DNA of 64,000 bases, from positions 186,001 to 250,000 of the forward strand of contig NZ_KK211278.1 in assembly GCF_000621445.1 (NCBI RefSeq), given 5' to 3'. The number at the start of each line of letters is the position of its first letter. Position 1 is the first letter of the stretch. The DNA is from Alkalihalobacillus bogoriensis ATCC BAA-922 (GTDB lineage: Bacteria > Bacillota > Bacilli > Bacillales > Bacillaceae_F). The notes beneath the pieces are model-generated. The model ran no database searches. It had not been told where the DNA came from and saw nothing but the letters and a program-made list of their open reading frames with translations. The translations under genes and the position numbers were made by a program. Below are positions 17,878-26,267 of the stretch, one piece after another.

Positions 17878-18309
17878 TTAATTCTTTAGCCCTTCCCACG
17901 CATCCTTACGATATTGTAAAAACTCTATTTCTTTTGTTTGTGTATCAATATAAAATTTTACAATATCATATCCTAGGAATTTGTCATTCTCTTGGTAAGC
18001 TCGAAGATGAAAAGTTACATTAAAGCCTGCTTTATCTGCTGTTCTCCCGACATATATATCACTATAATTCAGTCCGTACCCAACAGATTTTCTTTCTTCA
18101 ATGTCGTAGGCGTTGCTAATTTCATGAATGATTTCATCGTCAAATAAACTCCCTATTAAACTAAATATATCCCATGAAAAGGCTGTGGAGTTAATAGCTT
18201 TGTCTATTTCTTCTTCGTGTACTTTTATACTTTCGCTTTGAAAACCATAAACGAAACTAAAGATGATTATCAATATTGGAGTTCCTATTTTCAATAACAG
18301 ATTTTTCAT
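17878..18309 (-). CDS. Hypothetical exported or membrane-anchored protein
   Basis: This 143-aa protein has an N-terminal hydrophobic segment (LLKIGTPILIIIFSFVYGF) without a lipobox, which could be a signal peptide or an anchor. The remaining 115 residues are soluble, with a beta-rich end (FNVTFHLRAYQENDKFLGYD). It is not recognised. AAAGGGGGATAAGC precedes the ATG on the minus strand. It is convergent with the small membrane genes and divergent from the chemoreceptor gene. Confidence 0.72.
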   Translation of the reverse strand: MKNLLLKIGTPILIIIFSFVYGFQSESIKVHEEEIDKAINSTAFSWDIFSLIGSLFDDEIIHEISNAYDIEERKSVGYGLNYSDIYVGRTADKAGFNVTFHLRAYQENDKFLGYDIVKFYIDTQTKEIEFLQYRKDAWEGLKN

Positions 18310-18557
18310 AAGCTTATCCCCCTTTAGTAAAAGTTGTATGTAACAGTTGGGTTAATATGTTTATTTATTTTCTTGGTAAAAAGATAAAAGATTGATATTG
18401 GTAATGTTTTGTAATTTCGTTATGAGCGGTGTATGCTCTTTTAATTTGTCGTTTTTTGTCGTAAAATTGACTATTGTATTATATTTTGTCGACATATATA
18501 GTGGGATTAGTAACATACATCTTTAAGTGAGGACAAATGATAGGGAGAAGGATAGTG

Positions 18558-20234
18558 ATGAAAAGTTTACGATTGAAAATCTTAGCAGGCTTTGCCTGTA
18601 TGTTAGCCCTTCTTATCGTATTAACAGTAGTCGTTTCTATAAATCTAGGAACGATTTCTAAAGACATTGACCGTCTTGATGAAGATATTAAATTGATGAA
18701 TGGCAATACGAAACTAAGTCAAAATATATCTGAACGAGTGACTTTGGCGCGTGGGTATTTATTATACGGAGAAGAATCATTTAAGCAATCATTTTTCGAA
18801 CATACCGAAGAAAGTAAAGAAATAGAAGAAGTTGTATTGGCGAATGAACCGTCAGAAGAAGTTCAGCATTTAATTGAATTAAGTGTAGAGTTTGGAAATA
18901 TTGTGGAAGGTGAATTATTTCCTCTTTATGATAGTGGAGATATTGAAGGCGCGATTCGACTTGAGCGCGATAAAGTAGCTGACTTGGCAGAAGAGATTGT
19001 TTTAGGTTATGAAGATGTGATGGAATATGAGCAGTCTGTTATCGAAAAAGATATGGATGAACTAGTCTCTGCTAGTACGACAACAAACGTTATTACGATA
19101 TCGTTAGCGGTTGCTGCGATTGTGGTTGGGATTGTTGTATCCTTTGTGTTAGCAAATAAAATTACAACACCGGTGTTACAAGTTGTTAACCGAATGAACC
19201 AAGTGTCAACAGGGGACTTAAGTGGACAATCATTACAAACAAATTCAAAAGATGAAGTAGGCTTACTAACAGAGTCTGTCAATGATACAACCGAAAGTCT
19301 GAAAGGGTTAGTCCGAAGTGTAAATGATGCGACATCACAAGTGGCGGCTTCCTCTGAACAATTGTCTGCAAGTGCGATTGAAACGACAAAAGGAACGGAA
19401 CAAGTCGTCACAACAATAGAAGAACTTACAAATGACGCGACAGCCTCAGTAGAAACAATTAATCAAAGTGTGGAATCGATCAATGAAATGGCACACAAAA
19501 TTGATACGATTGCTGAAACATCAAGTTCTGTTTCAAAAGTAGTGTCAGAAACAAAAGAGGCAGCTGAAAGCGGGAATGAAAAAGTACAAGAGGCTGTTCG
19601 ACAAATGAGCTCGATTGGTGGTTCAGTACACACAACAGCAGAAACAATTCAAGCGCTCGGTCAAAAGTCAGAAGAAATTAATGATATTATTTCTGTCATT
19701 AGTGATATTTCAGGGCAAACGAATTTACTAGCCTTAAATGCTGCCATTGAAGCAGCTCGTGCGGGTGAACATGGAAAAGGGTTTTCAATCGTAGCTGATG
19801 AAGTTCGAAAATTAGCGGAGCAAACTGAAAACTCTACAAAGCAAATTGCCGCGTTAATTAGTGAAATTCAAGCAGGGACAACAGAGTCGGTTCAATCGAT
19901 GACGACTGTTACGAACGAAGTGAACTCAGGAACAACGATTGTTAACGAAGCGGGACAAACCTTTACCGAAATTGTTGCGATGGTTAATGAAGTTGTGAGA
20001 CATATCGAAAAAGTGTCGATCATATCAACTGAATTAGCGAATTCGTCTAAGAAAGTAAAATTATCATTTGCAGATGTGAAAGTAAAAGCGAACAAAACGT
20101 CTGAAGGAGCAGAAGTGATTGCTTCTACTTCACAACAGCAGCTCGCTGCCATGGAAGAAATTACAGCTTCATCTCAAGTGTTAAGCGAGATGGCAGAAGC
20201 GTTACAAAGAGAAATTGAAGTGTTTAAAATTTAA
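18558..20234 (+). CDS. Methyl-accepting chemotaxis protein
   Basis: This 558-aa transmembrane chemoreceptor starts with TM1 at about residues 5-27 and has an extracytoplasmic four-helix-bundle sensor to about 175. TM2 follows at about 177-200, then HAMP ([18 protein letters not shown] and on), and a long methyl-accepting coiled coil whose conserved hairpin tip is [20 protein letters not shown]. It should signal to CheA/CheW and control flagella. The ATG at 18558 is used (GGAGAAGG upstream) because the reading from 18537 lacks a site. The ligand is unknown. It is transcribed alone. Confidence 0.95.
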   Translation: MKSLRLKILAGFACMLALLIVLTVVVSINLGTISKDIDRLDEDIKLMNGNTKLSQNISERVTLARGYLLYGEESFKQSFFEHTEESKEIEEVVLANEPSEEVQHLIELSVEFGNIVEGELFPLYDSGDIEGAIRLERDKVADLAEEIVLGYEDVMEYEQSVIEKDMDELVSASTTTNVITISLAVAAIVVGIVVSFVLANKITTPVLQVVNRMNQVSTGDLSGQSLQTNSKDEVGLLTESVNDTTESLKGLVRSVNDATSQVAASSEQLSASAIETTKGTEQVVTTIEELTNDATASVETINQSVESINEMAHKIDTIAETSSSVSKVVSETKEAAESGNEKVQEAVRQMSSIGGSVHTTAETIQALGQKSEEINDIISVISDISGQTNLLALNAAIEAARAGEHGKGFSIVADEVRKLAEQTENSTKQIAALISEIQAGTTESVQSMTTVTNEVNSGTTIVNEAGQTFTEIVAMVNEVVRHIEKVSIISTELANSSKKVKLSFADVKVKANKTSEGAEVIASTSQQQLAAMEEITASSQVLSEMAEALQREIEVFKI

Positions 20235-20241
20235 GGAATTT

Positions 20242-20272
20242 AGGATCCGATGAATGTATCGGGTCCTTTTTG
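20242..20272 (+). terminator. Terminator of chemoreceptor gene
   Basis: AGGATCCGAT (20242-20251) pairs with ATCGGGTCCT (20258-20267), followed by T residues. Confidence 0.88.
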
Positions 20273-20422
20273 TTTGGAAGAAATCATAGTATTAAACGAT
20301 TTTGTAGGTTGATGAATAAGTCTTCCTTATAAACTAGTAAAAATTTGTAAAGTTTTTTTCAAATAGGTTTTATTTTTAGTCAAATGCTATAATGTGAAAA
20401 AATAGAAAATATAGGAGGATAT

Positions 20423-20878
20423 ATGAATAACCGAAAATATTCATTTTTCATAAGTATCTTATTCGTTATCTTAGTTGTATGTGGATGTGCCGCAACTGAA
20501 GAAACGGTGGAAGAGAAAGTGAGTGAAAGAGAAAGTCAGAAATTCGAATCAAATTCCTATTCCATGATCGGTGTGGAAAATAAAATCGGTTTTATTTACG
20601 ATGAGTATTCGACTCCTTTTATTGTTGATGAAGGTCAGAAGTATATGTGGCACTTTTGGGGAGATGATGTCGTCGACCAACCATTTACAGTCATCGGGAA
20701 AAACATGAAATCAGGAGAAGAAGTTGTCGTAATTGACAATGAGATCATTGCTGGTCCACTAAATGGCGCTGATGCTCATATGCCTAGTTCGATGTCGTTA
20801 CCTACTCAAGGGAAATGGGCATTAATGGCATATGTAGATGAAGAGTTATTTGGAACGATTGCTGTAGATGTAAGGTAA
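20423..20878 (+). CDS. Lipoprotein, DUF4871-like
   Basis: This 151-aa secreted lipoprotein has a lipobox ending VVCGC (Cys22). The mature domain, with YMWHFWGDD and the ending GKWALMAYVDEELFGTIAV, resembles DUF4871 of Bacillus, an immunoglobulin-like domain of unknown role. Its ATG follows TATAGGAGGATAT. It is transcribed alone and ends at a terminator. Confidence 0.85.
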   Translation: MNNRKYSFFISILFVILVVCGCAATEETVEEKVSERESQKFESNSYSMIGVENKIGFIYDEYSTPFIVDEGQKYMWHFWGDDVVDQPFTVIGKNMKSGEEVVVIDNEIIAGPLNGADAHMPSSMSLPTQGKWALMAYVDEELFGTIAVDVR

Positions 20879-20885
20879 TAATAAA

Positions 20886-20916
20886 AGGAGTTTTCCAAAG
20901 ACAACTCCATTTTTTT
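20886..20916 (+). terminator. Terminator after DUF4871-like gene
   Basis: GGAGTT (20887-20892) pairs with AACTCC (20903-20908), followed by ATTTTTTT. The stem is short but the T tract is good. Confidence 0.7.
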
Positions 20917-21028
20917 ATTTTAATTGCTGTTTCATTTCCCTTAGTTCATCTTCAAGCTTTCGTACTCTTTTTAACAAAGTGTATAATACGGGAGCCATGA
21001 AAATAATTACGATTAGTGCGTCCATCAT
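20915..21028 (-). CDS. Small membrane protein with amphipathic tail
   Basis: This short ORF of 37 codons reads MMDALIVIIFMAPVLYTLLK, then a charged heptad-like tail RVRKLEDELREMKQQLK. It starts behind GAGGTGAAC on the minus strand. One membrane segment plus a helical tail suggests a small membrane-anchored coiled-coil protein. No family is recognised. The strong ribosome-binding site and the non-random composition support a real gene. Confidence 0.6.
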   Translation of the reverse strand: MMDALIVIIFMAPVLYTLLKRVRKLEDELREMKQQLK

Positions 21029-21144
21029 GTTCACCTCATAGTTAATATGATTCTATTATACTGTATTTGGAAAAAAAGAGAATTATAAATTTAATTTGTG
21101 TGGAAACATATGGTATACAAAAATGGATAATTAACGGAGATATA

Positions 21145-21178
21145 TAAAGCGAGTAGCGTTCACTAAGGCCACTCGCAC
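21145..21178 (-). terminator. Terminator of the VOC gene (minus strand)
   Basis: On the minus strand GCGAGTGGC pairs with GCTACTCGC, followed by TTTATAT. Confidence 0.75.
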
Positions 21179-21189
21179 TATCAATATTG

Positions 21190-21603
21190 TTACGACAATA
21201 AACTAAGCTGCCAGTGAACACCAAATTGATCTGTCACTGTACCATACCATTTGCTCCAAAATGTTTCTTGAAGATTCATCCCAACACGGCCACCTTGTTT
21301 TAATTTTTCGAAAGCTGCAGTAATTTCTTCTTGTTTGTCCATGATGATAGCTAATGTAATATTGTTTCCTACAGTGTACGGGGTTCCCGGAAAATTATCT
21401 GAGAACATGATTTCACTTCCGCAAACATTCATCCGTGCATGCATGATTAACTCTTTCGCATCCTCTTGTAATGGAAATTCAGGGTTTTGTGGGGATTCTC
21501 CAAATGTCATCATTTGTGGTGCTTCTGTCTGAAAGGCATCTGTGTAAAATTCGACCGCTTCTCGACAGTTTCCATTAAATACTAAATATACGTGAACAGG
21601 CAT
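21190..21603 (-). CDS. VOC family protein, PhnB-like
   Basis: This 137-aa protein is a member of the PhnB branch of the VOC (glyoxalase/dioxygenase fold) superfamily, recognisable by VYLVFNGNCREAVEFYTDAF at the start and by KWYGTVTDQFGVHWQLSL at the end. Members are often annotated as 3-demethylubiquinone methyltransferase-like, but a catalytic role is rarely shown. The ATG at 21603 is preceded by TTGGAGTTGATATA; the reading from 21657 adds an implausible leader. Confidence 0.9.
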   Translation of the reverse strand: MPVHVYLVFNGNCREAVEFYTDAFQTEAPQMMTFGESPQNPEFPLQEDAKELIMHARMNVCGSEIMFSDNFPGTPYTVGNNITLAIIMDKQEEITAAFEKLKQGGRVGMNLQETFWSKWYGTVTDQFGVHWQLSLLS

Positions 21604-21708
21604 TATATCAACTCCAATTACTATCGTCAGTTGTTCATAGTTTATCCTACATTTCAAAATACTAATAACAGATGTTACAATATACGAAAGAAAGGAGGCT
21701 GATTTTTA

Positions 21709-21816
21709 ATGGAATTTATCGTTGGAATCTTAGGTGTCCTCGCTTTAGCAGGTGTATTGTATTATATGGGAAAATCCGGTATGTCTTGGGGAAATGATGA
21801 CGACAAAGACAAATAG
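21709..21816 (+). CDS. Small single-TM membrane protein (35 aa)
   Basis: The ORF reads MEFIVGILGVLALAGVLYYM, then an acidic tail SWGNDDDKDK. A strong AAAGGAGG site lies 9 nt before the ATG. One hydrophobic helix with a charged C-terminus is a common shape for small Bacillus membrane proteins. It is divergent from the PhnB-like gene and directly followed by four-box element B. Its family is unknown. Confidence 0.72.
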   Translation: MEFIVGILGVLALAGVLYYMGKSGMSWGNDDDKDK

Positions 21817-21837
21817 AGAAATAGAAATGATGTTTGC

Positions 21838-22022
21838 GTTCGGACATCTATTCCTTTATTTTACGTGAAACCCCTGTTTTTTAAAAGCTAATGGACACCA
21901 GTTCCGTTATTACGTGATTATTATGGAGAAAAGCTTTATATTTACGTGAATAACGTACCTGATGTCCGAACCGATAAAAACTATTAGGGTTTTTGAAGAA
22001 ATAGCGGAACAGATGTCCGTTA
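21838..22022. repeat. Four-box palindromic element, copy B
   Basis: Boxes: TTCGGACATCTATTCCTTTA, ATGGACACCAGTTCCGTTAT, then the diverged inverse box ACGTACCTGATGTCCG, and AAATAGCGGAACAGATGTCC. It lies between the 3' ends of two convergent genes. Confidence 0.9.
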
Positions 22023-22028
22023 AAAAGA

Positions 22029-22718
22029 CTATTCCCCCCACCAGCTTTCAATAACGTGAGCGAAGAGCTCGATAGTTTTCATTAACTCTTCCTCGCTACT
22101 CTCCCTGTTTCCAATTTCAATTAACAGTCGTGCATCTTTTTCATTACCATATGAGATTTCGAGAACCCCTCTTGATAATCCAGGATATAATTTTTCACTT
22201 TGTTCATGCAGGGTAAGGGCAATTTCGTAATCATGCTCGAAATCCGTAGAGTCTCCTTGTAATACGAATAAAATGCGACCCATCTCTTCGCTTTGAATGG
22301 TCGTTATTGTATCTCTAGCGGAATCCGTGGAGCGTTGCAAAACAAAATGAACATTTTCATGAGTCATAGACTGATTACGCTCATCAACAAATACAACAGG
22401 AATCCCTTTTTCAAGTAATAAGCTATATAAATGTTGTCTTACGTCTACATCAAAATCGGATGAATGAATAAGAATTGACTCATATTTCGGCATTTCAACG
22501 GCATTGTTTTCAATAAGTGGACTGTTTAGCAATAATATAATAACAACAAAACAAACAAGTGCTGAAGCCATTGGTAAGAGGACCAGTGTCTTTTTTTTCG
22601 TTGTAAATCGCTGAACTAATGAATATTCTAGCTCCTTTTTAAAGCTTTCCCGAATCGGAATGTTACTCATATCCTGTTTTAATTGAGCTATAATTTCCTT
22701 ATCATCACTTTTCCTCAT
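22029..22718 (-). CDS. ECF-linked membrane protein with SpoIIP-like domain (putative anti-sigma)
   Basis: This 229-aa protein is translated from an ATG that overlaps the stop of the ECF sigma gene, the place of an anti-sigma factor. The N-terminal 45 residues are cytoplasmic, a membrane segment follows at about 46-65 (LVLLPMASALVCFVVIILLL), and the outer domain is about 160 aa. That domain resembles the SpoIIP amidase: ILIHSSDFD at its first motif position, LTLHEQSEKLYPGLSRGV, and the ending ARLLIEIGNRESSEEELMKT, which is close to the LIEVG ending of SpoIIP. Whether it is catalytic or only a murein-binding sensor is open. Identification is from recalled family motifs. Confidence 0.7.
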   Translation of the reverse strand: MRKSDDKEIIAQLKQDMSNIPIRESFKKELEYSLVQRFTTKKKTLVLLPMASALVCFVVIILLLNSPLIENNAVEMPKYESILIHSSDFDVDVRQHLYSLLLEKGIPVVFVDERNQSMTHENVHFVLQRSTDSARDTITTIQSEEMGRILFVLQGDSTDFEHDYEIALTLHEQSEKLYPGLSRGVLEISYGNEKDARLLIEIGNRESSEEELMKTIELFAHVIESWWGE

Positions 22719-23233
22719 GTTTTACCACCCTCCATTTTTTCTTGAAGCTGTTTTATCGCCCTGTGATAAAGAACTTTAACATTTGATTCTGTAAAGCCCA
22801 TGATTTCGGCTGTTTCTTTTATTGAAAACTCTTGTAATCCTCGAAGAAGAACGACCATTTTAGCCTTTGGTTTTAATTCATGTAATGCGGAATATAGTTC
22901 GGAAATCGACTCTCTTTGTTCTACCATTTCTTCTGTTGATTTCTGCTGGAACCGAAGAGATTGCAGGATAAAATCTTGCAAACGTGCTCTTCTTTTTCTT
23001 TTTCGATAATGGTCGAATACGACGTGCCGCGCAATTGAAAAAACAAATGTCTTTAGTTCCGATTTCCCTTCAAAAGTTTTTAAGGCCTTACATAATCGAA
23101 TGAAAACTTCTTGTGTTAAGTCTTCCGCTTCATCTTGGCTTTTTGTAAACGACACAATAAATTGGTACACATCGTTAAAATAACGGCGATATATGATTTG
23201 GATTTCATGCTCATTTTCAAACTGTTTTTTCAA
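22715..23233 (-). CDS. RNA polymerase ECF sigma factor
   Basis: This 172-aa ECF sigma factor has region 2 with YQFIVSFTKSQDEAEDLTQE and the -10-binding helix VFSIARHVVFDHYRK, and region 4 with the HTH FSIKETAEIMGFTESNVKVL. The TTG at 23233 is chosen because AAGGAGGATATT lies directly upstream; a longer reading from 23278 has no such site. The next gene, overlapping by 4 nt, is the likely membrane-bound partner that holds it inactive. Target promoters cannot be inferred. Confidence 0.92.
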   Translation of the reverse strand: MKKQFENEHEIQIIYRRYFNDVYQFIVSFTKSQDEAEDLTQEVFIRLCKALKTFEGKSELKTFVFSIARHVVFDHYRKRKRRARLQDFILQSLRFQQKSTEEMVEQRESISELYSALHELKPKAKMVVLLRGLQEFSIKETAEIMGFTESNVKVLYHRAIKQLQEKMEGGKT

Positions 23234-23387
23234 AATATCCTCCTTACAGCTTTGTTTATTTATTAGTGTAAAAAACATGAGGGAAGGTTACAAAATTTTT
23301 TAAAAATAGAATACCATATTTTACAATAATTAATCGGTGTTGAACAAAAAATGGTAGAATGATAGAAATAAACATCGGAGGAAAAGT

Positions 23388-23981
23388 ATGACTACATTAA
23401 ATGTGAAAAAAATCCTACTATATTCTATTGCCTCATTGTTGCTCTGGTTTTGTATCCATACGCTTGCCATTGTCGTTGATGGATTTAACGATGAAATTGA
23501 TAAGGTAGACGTGGCTGTAGTGTTAGGCAATAAAGTCGATGTTGACGGGACACCAGCTAAACGATTACAAGCGCGTTTAGATAAAGCGATAGAGCTTTTT
23601 GAAGAAGGTTATTTTCCTTATATTATTGTTAGTGGTGGGACAGGAAAAGAAGGCTTTGATGAAGCAGAAGTAATGAAAGTATACTTAGTGAAACAAGGGA
23701 TTCCGGAAGAAGTGATTATTAAAGATAATCAAGGATATAATTCGTTTATGACAGCCGAAAATTCTAAAACAATCATGGACGAACTAGATTTGAACTCGGT
23801 TATGGTCATTTCGCAATATTTCCATATTACAAGGACGAAGCTCGCTTTTGAAAAAATCGGGTTCGATAAGGCTGACATTTATTCCGCTCATGCAGACATT
23901 GTAGAGATTCGTGATATCTATTCGGTAGTCAGGGAATTTCCTGCTTATTATAAATATTTGTTGTTAAAAAACAAGAATTAG
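23388..23981 (+). CDS. YdcF/SanA family (DUF218) membrane protein
   Basis: This 197-aa protein has an N-terminal membrane segment (about 8-27) and a DUF218 Rossmann-like domain: VAVVLGNKVDVDGTPAKRLQ, the PYIIVSGGTGKEG motif, EVIIKDNQGYNSF and VMVISQYFHITRTK. The SanA/ElyC/YdcF group is linked to envelope integrity and possibly to lipid-carrier or nucleotide-sugar chemistry, but the reaction is not settled. The ATG follows CGGAGGAAAAGT. It is divergent from the ECF operon. Confidence 0.9.
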   Translation: MTTLNVKKILLYSIASLLLWFCIHTLAIVVDGFNDEIDKVDVAVVLGNKVDVDGTPAKRLQARLDKAIELFEEGYFPYIIVSGGTGKEGFDEAEVMKVYLVKQGIPEEVIIKDNQGYNSFMTAENSKTIMDELDLNSVMVISQYFHITRTKLAFEKIGFDKADIYSAHADIVEIRDIYSVVREFPAYYKYLLLKNKN

Positions 23982-24129
23982 TGCAATTTTTACAAAAAAA
24001 ATTAACTTCTATAAATACCGTCATGAGCACGATAGCGAATTTATTTTCTAATAATAATCATTCATTATGTTTAATCATTCCTTTATGTAGGTATGTACTA
24101 AATATACAATACTAAAGGAGGAATTAGAG

Positions 24130-24711
24130 ATGAGAAAATTTTCGAAAATTCTAGTACCAACTTTAGCCATTGCAATGGTGTTTGGAGGGACAAGCCTTTC
24201 TGTGAAAGCTGAAACAAAAACAGTTGAACAAGGAGATACGTTGTGGGAGATTGCTGAAGCTCAAGATGTCAGTGTTGAGGAGTTAAAAGCGTTAAATCCT
24301 TCATTACATCCATTAGCAATCCCGATTGGTACAGAAGTTCAACTAGGAACGACGACAGAAAATAGTAATAATGTAACTCATGTAGTTCAACCGGGAAATA
24401 CGTTGTGGTCAATATCACAATTATATGATGGTGTCTCAGTAGACCATTTATTGAATGTAAACTCAAGTATTGATCCATATCATTTACCAATTGGCTCAGA
24501 AGTAACTGTTGTTGAAAGGACAGAGCCTTCAAACGGAAATGATGGGACGAATGAAAATGTAGTGTACCATACGATTCAGCCAGGAAATACATTTACTGAA
24601 ATAGCAAGCGTATATGATTATGTCTCAGTAGACGATTTGCTTGAAGCTAATGAAACATTGGACCCATATTCACTTACCGTTGGGGCAACTGTTGCAATTC
24701 CACTTCGATAA
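24130..24711 (+). CDS. Secreted protein with three LysM domains
   Basis: This 193-aa protein has a Sec signal peptide (about residues 1-27, ending SLSVKA) and three LysM repeats at about 31-76, 84-130 and 147-192. Each starts with a form of Q(G/P)(D/N)T and ends PIGTEV or SLTVGATV. LysM domains bind peptidoglycan glycan chains, so the protein should sit in the wall. There is no catalytic domain: the protein is only LysM modules and linkers, the second linker being N/G-rich. The ATG follows AAAGGAGGAATTAGAG. Confidence 0.92.
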   Translation: MRKFSKILVPTLAIAMVFGGTSLSVKAETKTVEQGDTLWEIAEAQDVSVEELKALNPSLHPLAIPIGTEVQLGTTTENSNNVTHVVQPGNTLWSISQLYDGVSVDHLLNVNSSIDPYHLPIGSEVTVVERTEPSNGNDGTNENVVYHTIQPGNTFTEIASVYDYVSVDDLLEANETLDPYSLTVGATVAIPLR

Positions 24712-24774
24712 TTTTGGTATCTGACGAATGGAAATGGCACAGGTGTAACAATGCCATGAAATAATATGAAGAAC

Positions 24775-24806
24775 AAAAGCGCTTGGATTGAATATCCAGG
24801 CGCTTT
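24775..24806. terminator. Bidirectional terminator
   Basis: AAAAGCGC plus TGGAT pairs with ATCCA plus GCGCTTT around a short loop, between convergent genes. Confidence 0.8.
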
Positions 24807-24834
24807 AATTAAAAATTACAATGCTAGTATTCGA

Positions 24835-25494
24835 CTATTTCTTCTCCCAAATTAGTTCGCCGCGTTTTAAAATGGAAGGCCATGTTTCTTTCCCACCACT
24901 TACGGCGAATGTATCATATTTAACATAATAGACGGCGTCAGCTTTTGTAAATTCAGGAATTGGAAAAATATATTCTTGTTTATGATTTTTGTTAAGATTA
25001 AAAAGATCTCTTGTTGGTGACTCGGCAAATGATTTAGTGTAATACATAAAACTAATATGTTGAATTTCTCCATTAATTTCTATTGGGAAAGGATGGGTTG
25101 TATGTACAGCTGCATAGCTTTCACCAGTATAAATAGAAACCAACTGATTATTATCAAGCTTTTCAATTCGTATTAGATCATCTGAATACGGAATTACAGT
25201 TTCAATATAAACGGCAGCAGCAAACGCACCATAAAGAAGTATGGCAGTAACGAAAACAGATACAAGTGAAACGATGAATTTTTTATTACGCCATTTTCTT
25301 TTCATATTTTTTATGGGGGACGTTTGATTGTCTACGGGAATATAGAGCTCTTGTTTCATGGACTCATATTCTTTCCTGCAGTTTTCACACGTCTTTAAGT
25401 GGATGTCTACCATTTCCTTTGTATCATGGCTAACGACCCCATCGATATAAAGAGGCAACACATCTTGAATAATTGTGCATTTAATCTCTTTCAT
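24835..25494 (-). CDS. Anti-sigma factor with zf-HC2 domain
   Basis: This 219-aa protein has an N-terminal zinc-binding anti-sigma domain (ZAS): residues 1-45 with HLKTCENCRKEY giving the HxxxCxxC motif. A membrane helix lies at about 75-95 (FIVSLVSVFVTAILLYGAFA), and the remaining part is an extracytoplasmic domain. It overlaps the 3' end of the ECF sigma gene and should bind and silence that sigma until an envelope signal arrives. The outer domain is not recognised. Confidence 0.9.
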   Translation of the reverse strand: MKEIKCTIIQDVLPLYIDGVVSHDTKEMVDIHLKTCENCRKEYESMKQELYIPVDNQTSPIKNMKRKWRNKKFIVSLVSVFVTAILLYGAFAAAVYIETVIPYSDDLIRIEKLDNNQLVSIYTGESYAAVHTTHPFPIEINGEIQHISFMYYTKSFAESPTRDLFNLNKNHKQEYIFPIPEFTKADAVYYVKYDTFAVSGGKETWPSILKRGELIWEKK

Positions 25495-25969
25495 GATTTA
25501 TCTCCTCCATATACGCTATAATTTGTTTTCTCGCTCTGTAAAAGGTTACCCTTGCCCATCCATCACTTTTTCCAAAAAGTTTTCCGATTTTTTCAAATGG
25601 GAGTTCTCCAAACATTCGTAAGGAAAACACTTCTTTGTAAGGCTCATCCATCGAATGAAGAAATTGATGAATAATAAAAGCTTCTTCCTCATTAATGATA
25701 TGGTTCACGAGTTGAACGCCTGTGCTATGTTCTTCGGTAAAATCGAGGTGCTTTTTGTTTCGTTTGTAGTGCGAAAAATATGTATTTTTAGCAATTGTAA
25801 ACAGCCAGGCTCGAATATCGGTTGACGCATCAAAGGAATCAATCGCTTTTAATGCTTTGAAAAAAGCTTCTTGTGTAATTTCTTCAGCAATACTTTCATT
25901 GTTGCTTAAAGATTTAATATACAAATAAATATCGTGAAAGTATCTCTGATAGATTTGCTCAAAGTCCAA
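25481..25969 (-). CDS. RNA polymerase ECF sigma factor
   Basis: This 162-aa ECF sigma factor has region 2 (YLYIKSLSNNESIAEEITQE, AWLFTIAKNTYFSHYKR) and region 4 (EVFSLRMFGELPFEKIGKLF). The TTG at 25969 is preferred because AAAGGAGGAACTAAA directly precedes it; the GTG at 25987 would sit on that same site. It is the first gene of a two-gene operon with the zf-HC2 anti-sigma. It is not a close match to the other two ECF factors of the window. Confidence 0.92.
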   Translation of the reverse strand: MDFEQIYQRYFHDIYLYIKSLSNNESIAEEITQEAFFKALKAIDSFDASTDIRAWLFTIAKNTYFSHYKRNKKHLDFTEEHSTGVQLVNHIINEEEAFIIHQFLHSMDEPYKEVFSLRMFGELPFEKIGKLFGKSDGWARVTFYRARKQIIAYMEEINHERD

Positions 25970-26103
25970 TTTAGTTCCTCCTTTCACTTATATAACTCCG
26001 CTAGATTTATTTCGTTACAAAAAAATCATTATTTTTTTTGATATATGAAACTAGTAAAAAAGAGGGCATATCGACAAGAATATACTTTATTTTATTAAAA
26101 GTG

Positions 26104-26176
26104 AAGAAAGCATAAAAATTTGAGTATAGCAATGAAGCTTTGTTAGCTTATTCTAGACGCTCCGCGTTTTTCTAAT
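26104..26176 (+). repeat. Dispersed element R2, copy 2 (internally deleted)
   Basis: The block starts GAAAGCATAAAAATTTGAGT, continues through ATGAAGCTTTGTTAGCTTAT, and jumps directly to AGACGCTCCGCGTTTTTC. The two ends match the ends of copies at 48405 and 48905, and the middle is missing. Confidence 0.78.
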
Positions 26177-26267
26177 GATACAATAGCTTTCTTATATTAA
26201 AAAAATCAATAGTACAAAAAGCAAAAGTGGGTATAATAACAAGGATATGTGAAAGGAGCTGGTGAAA

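Noticed and set aside
25970-26040. Autoregulatory ECF promoter (TGTAAC -35) before the sigma operons
   Set aside because: TGTAAC occurs upstream of both the 25969 and 23233 genes, but no CGTC/CGAC-like -10 element stands at 16-17 nt in either case.
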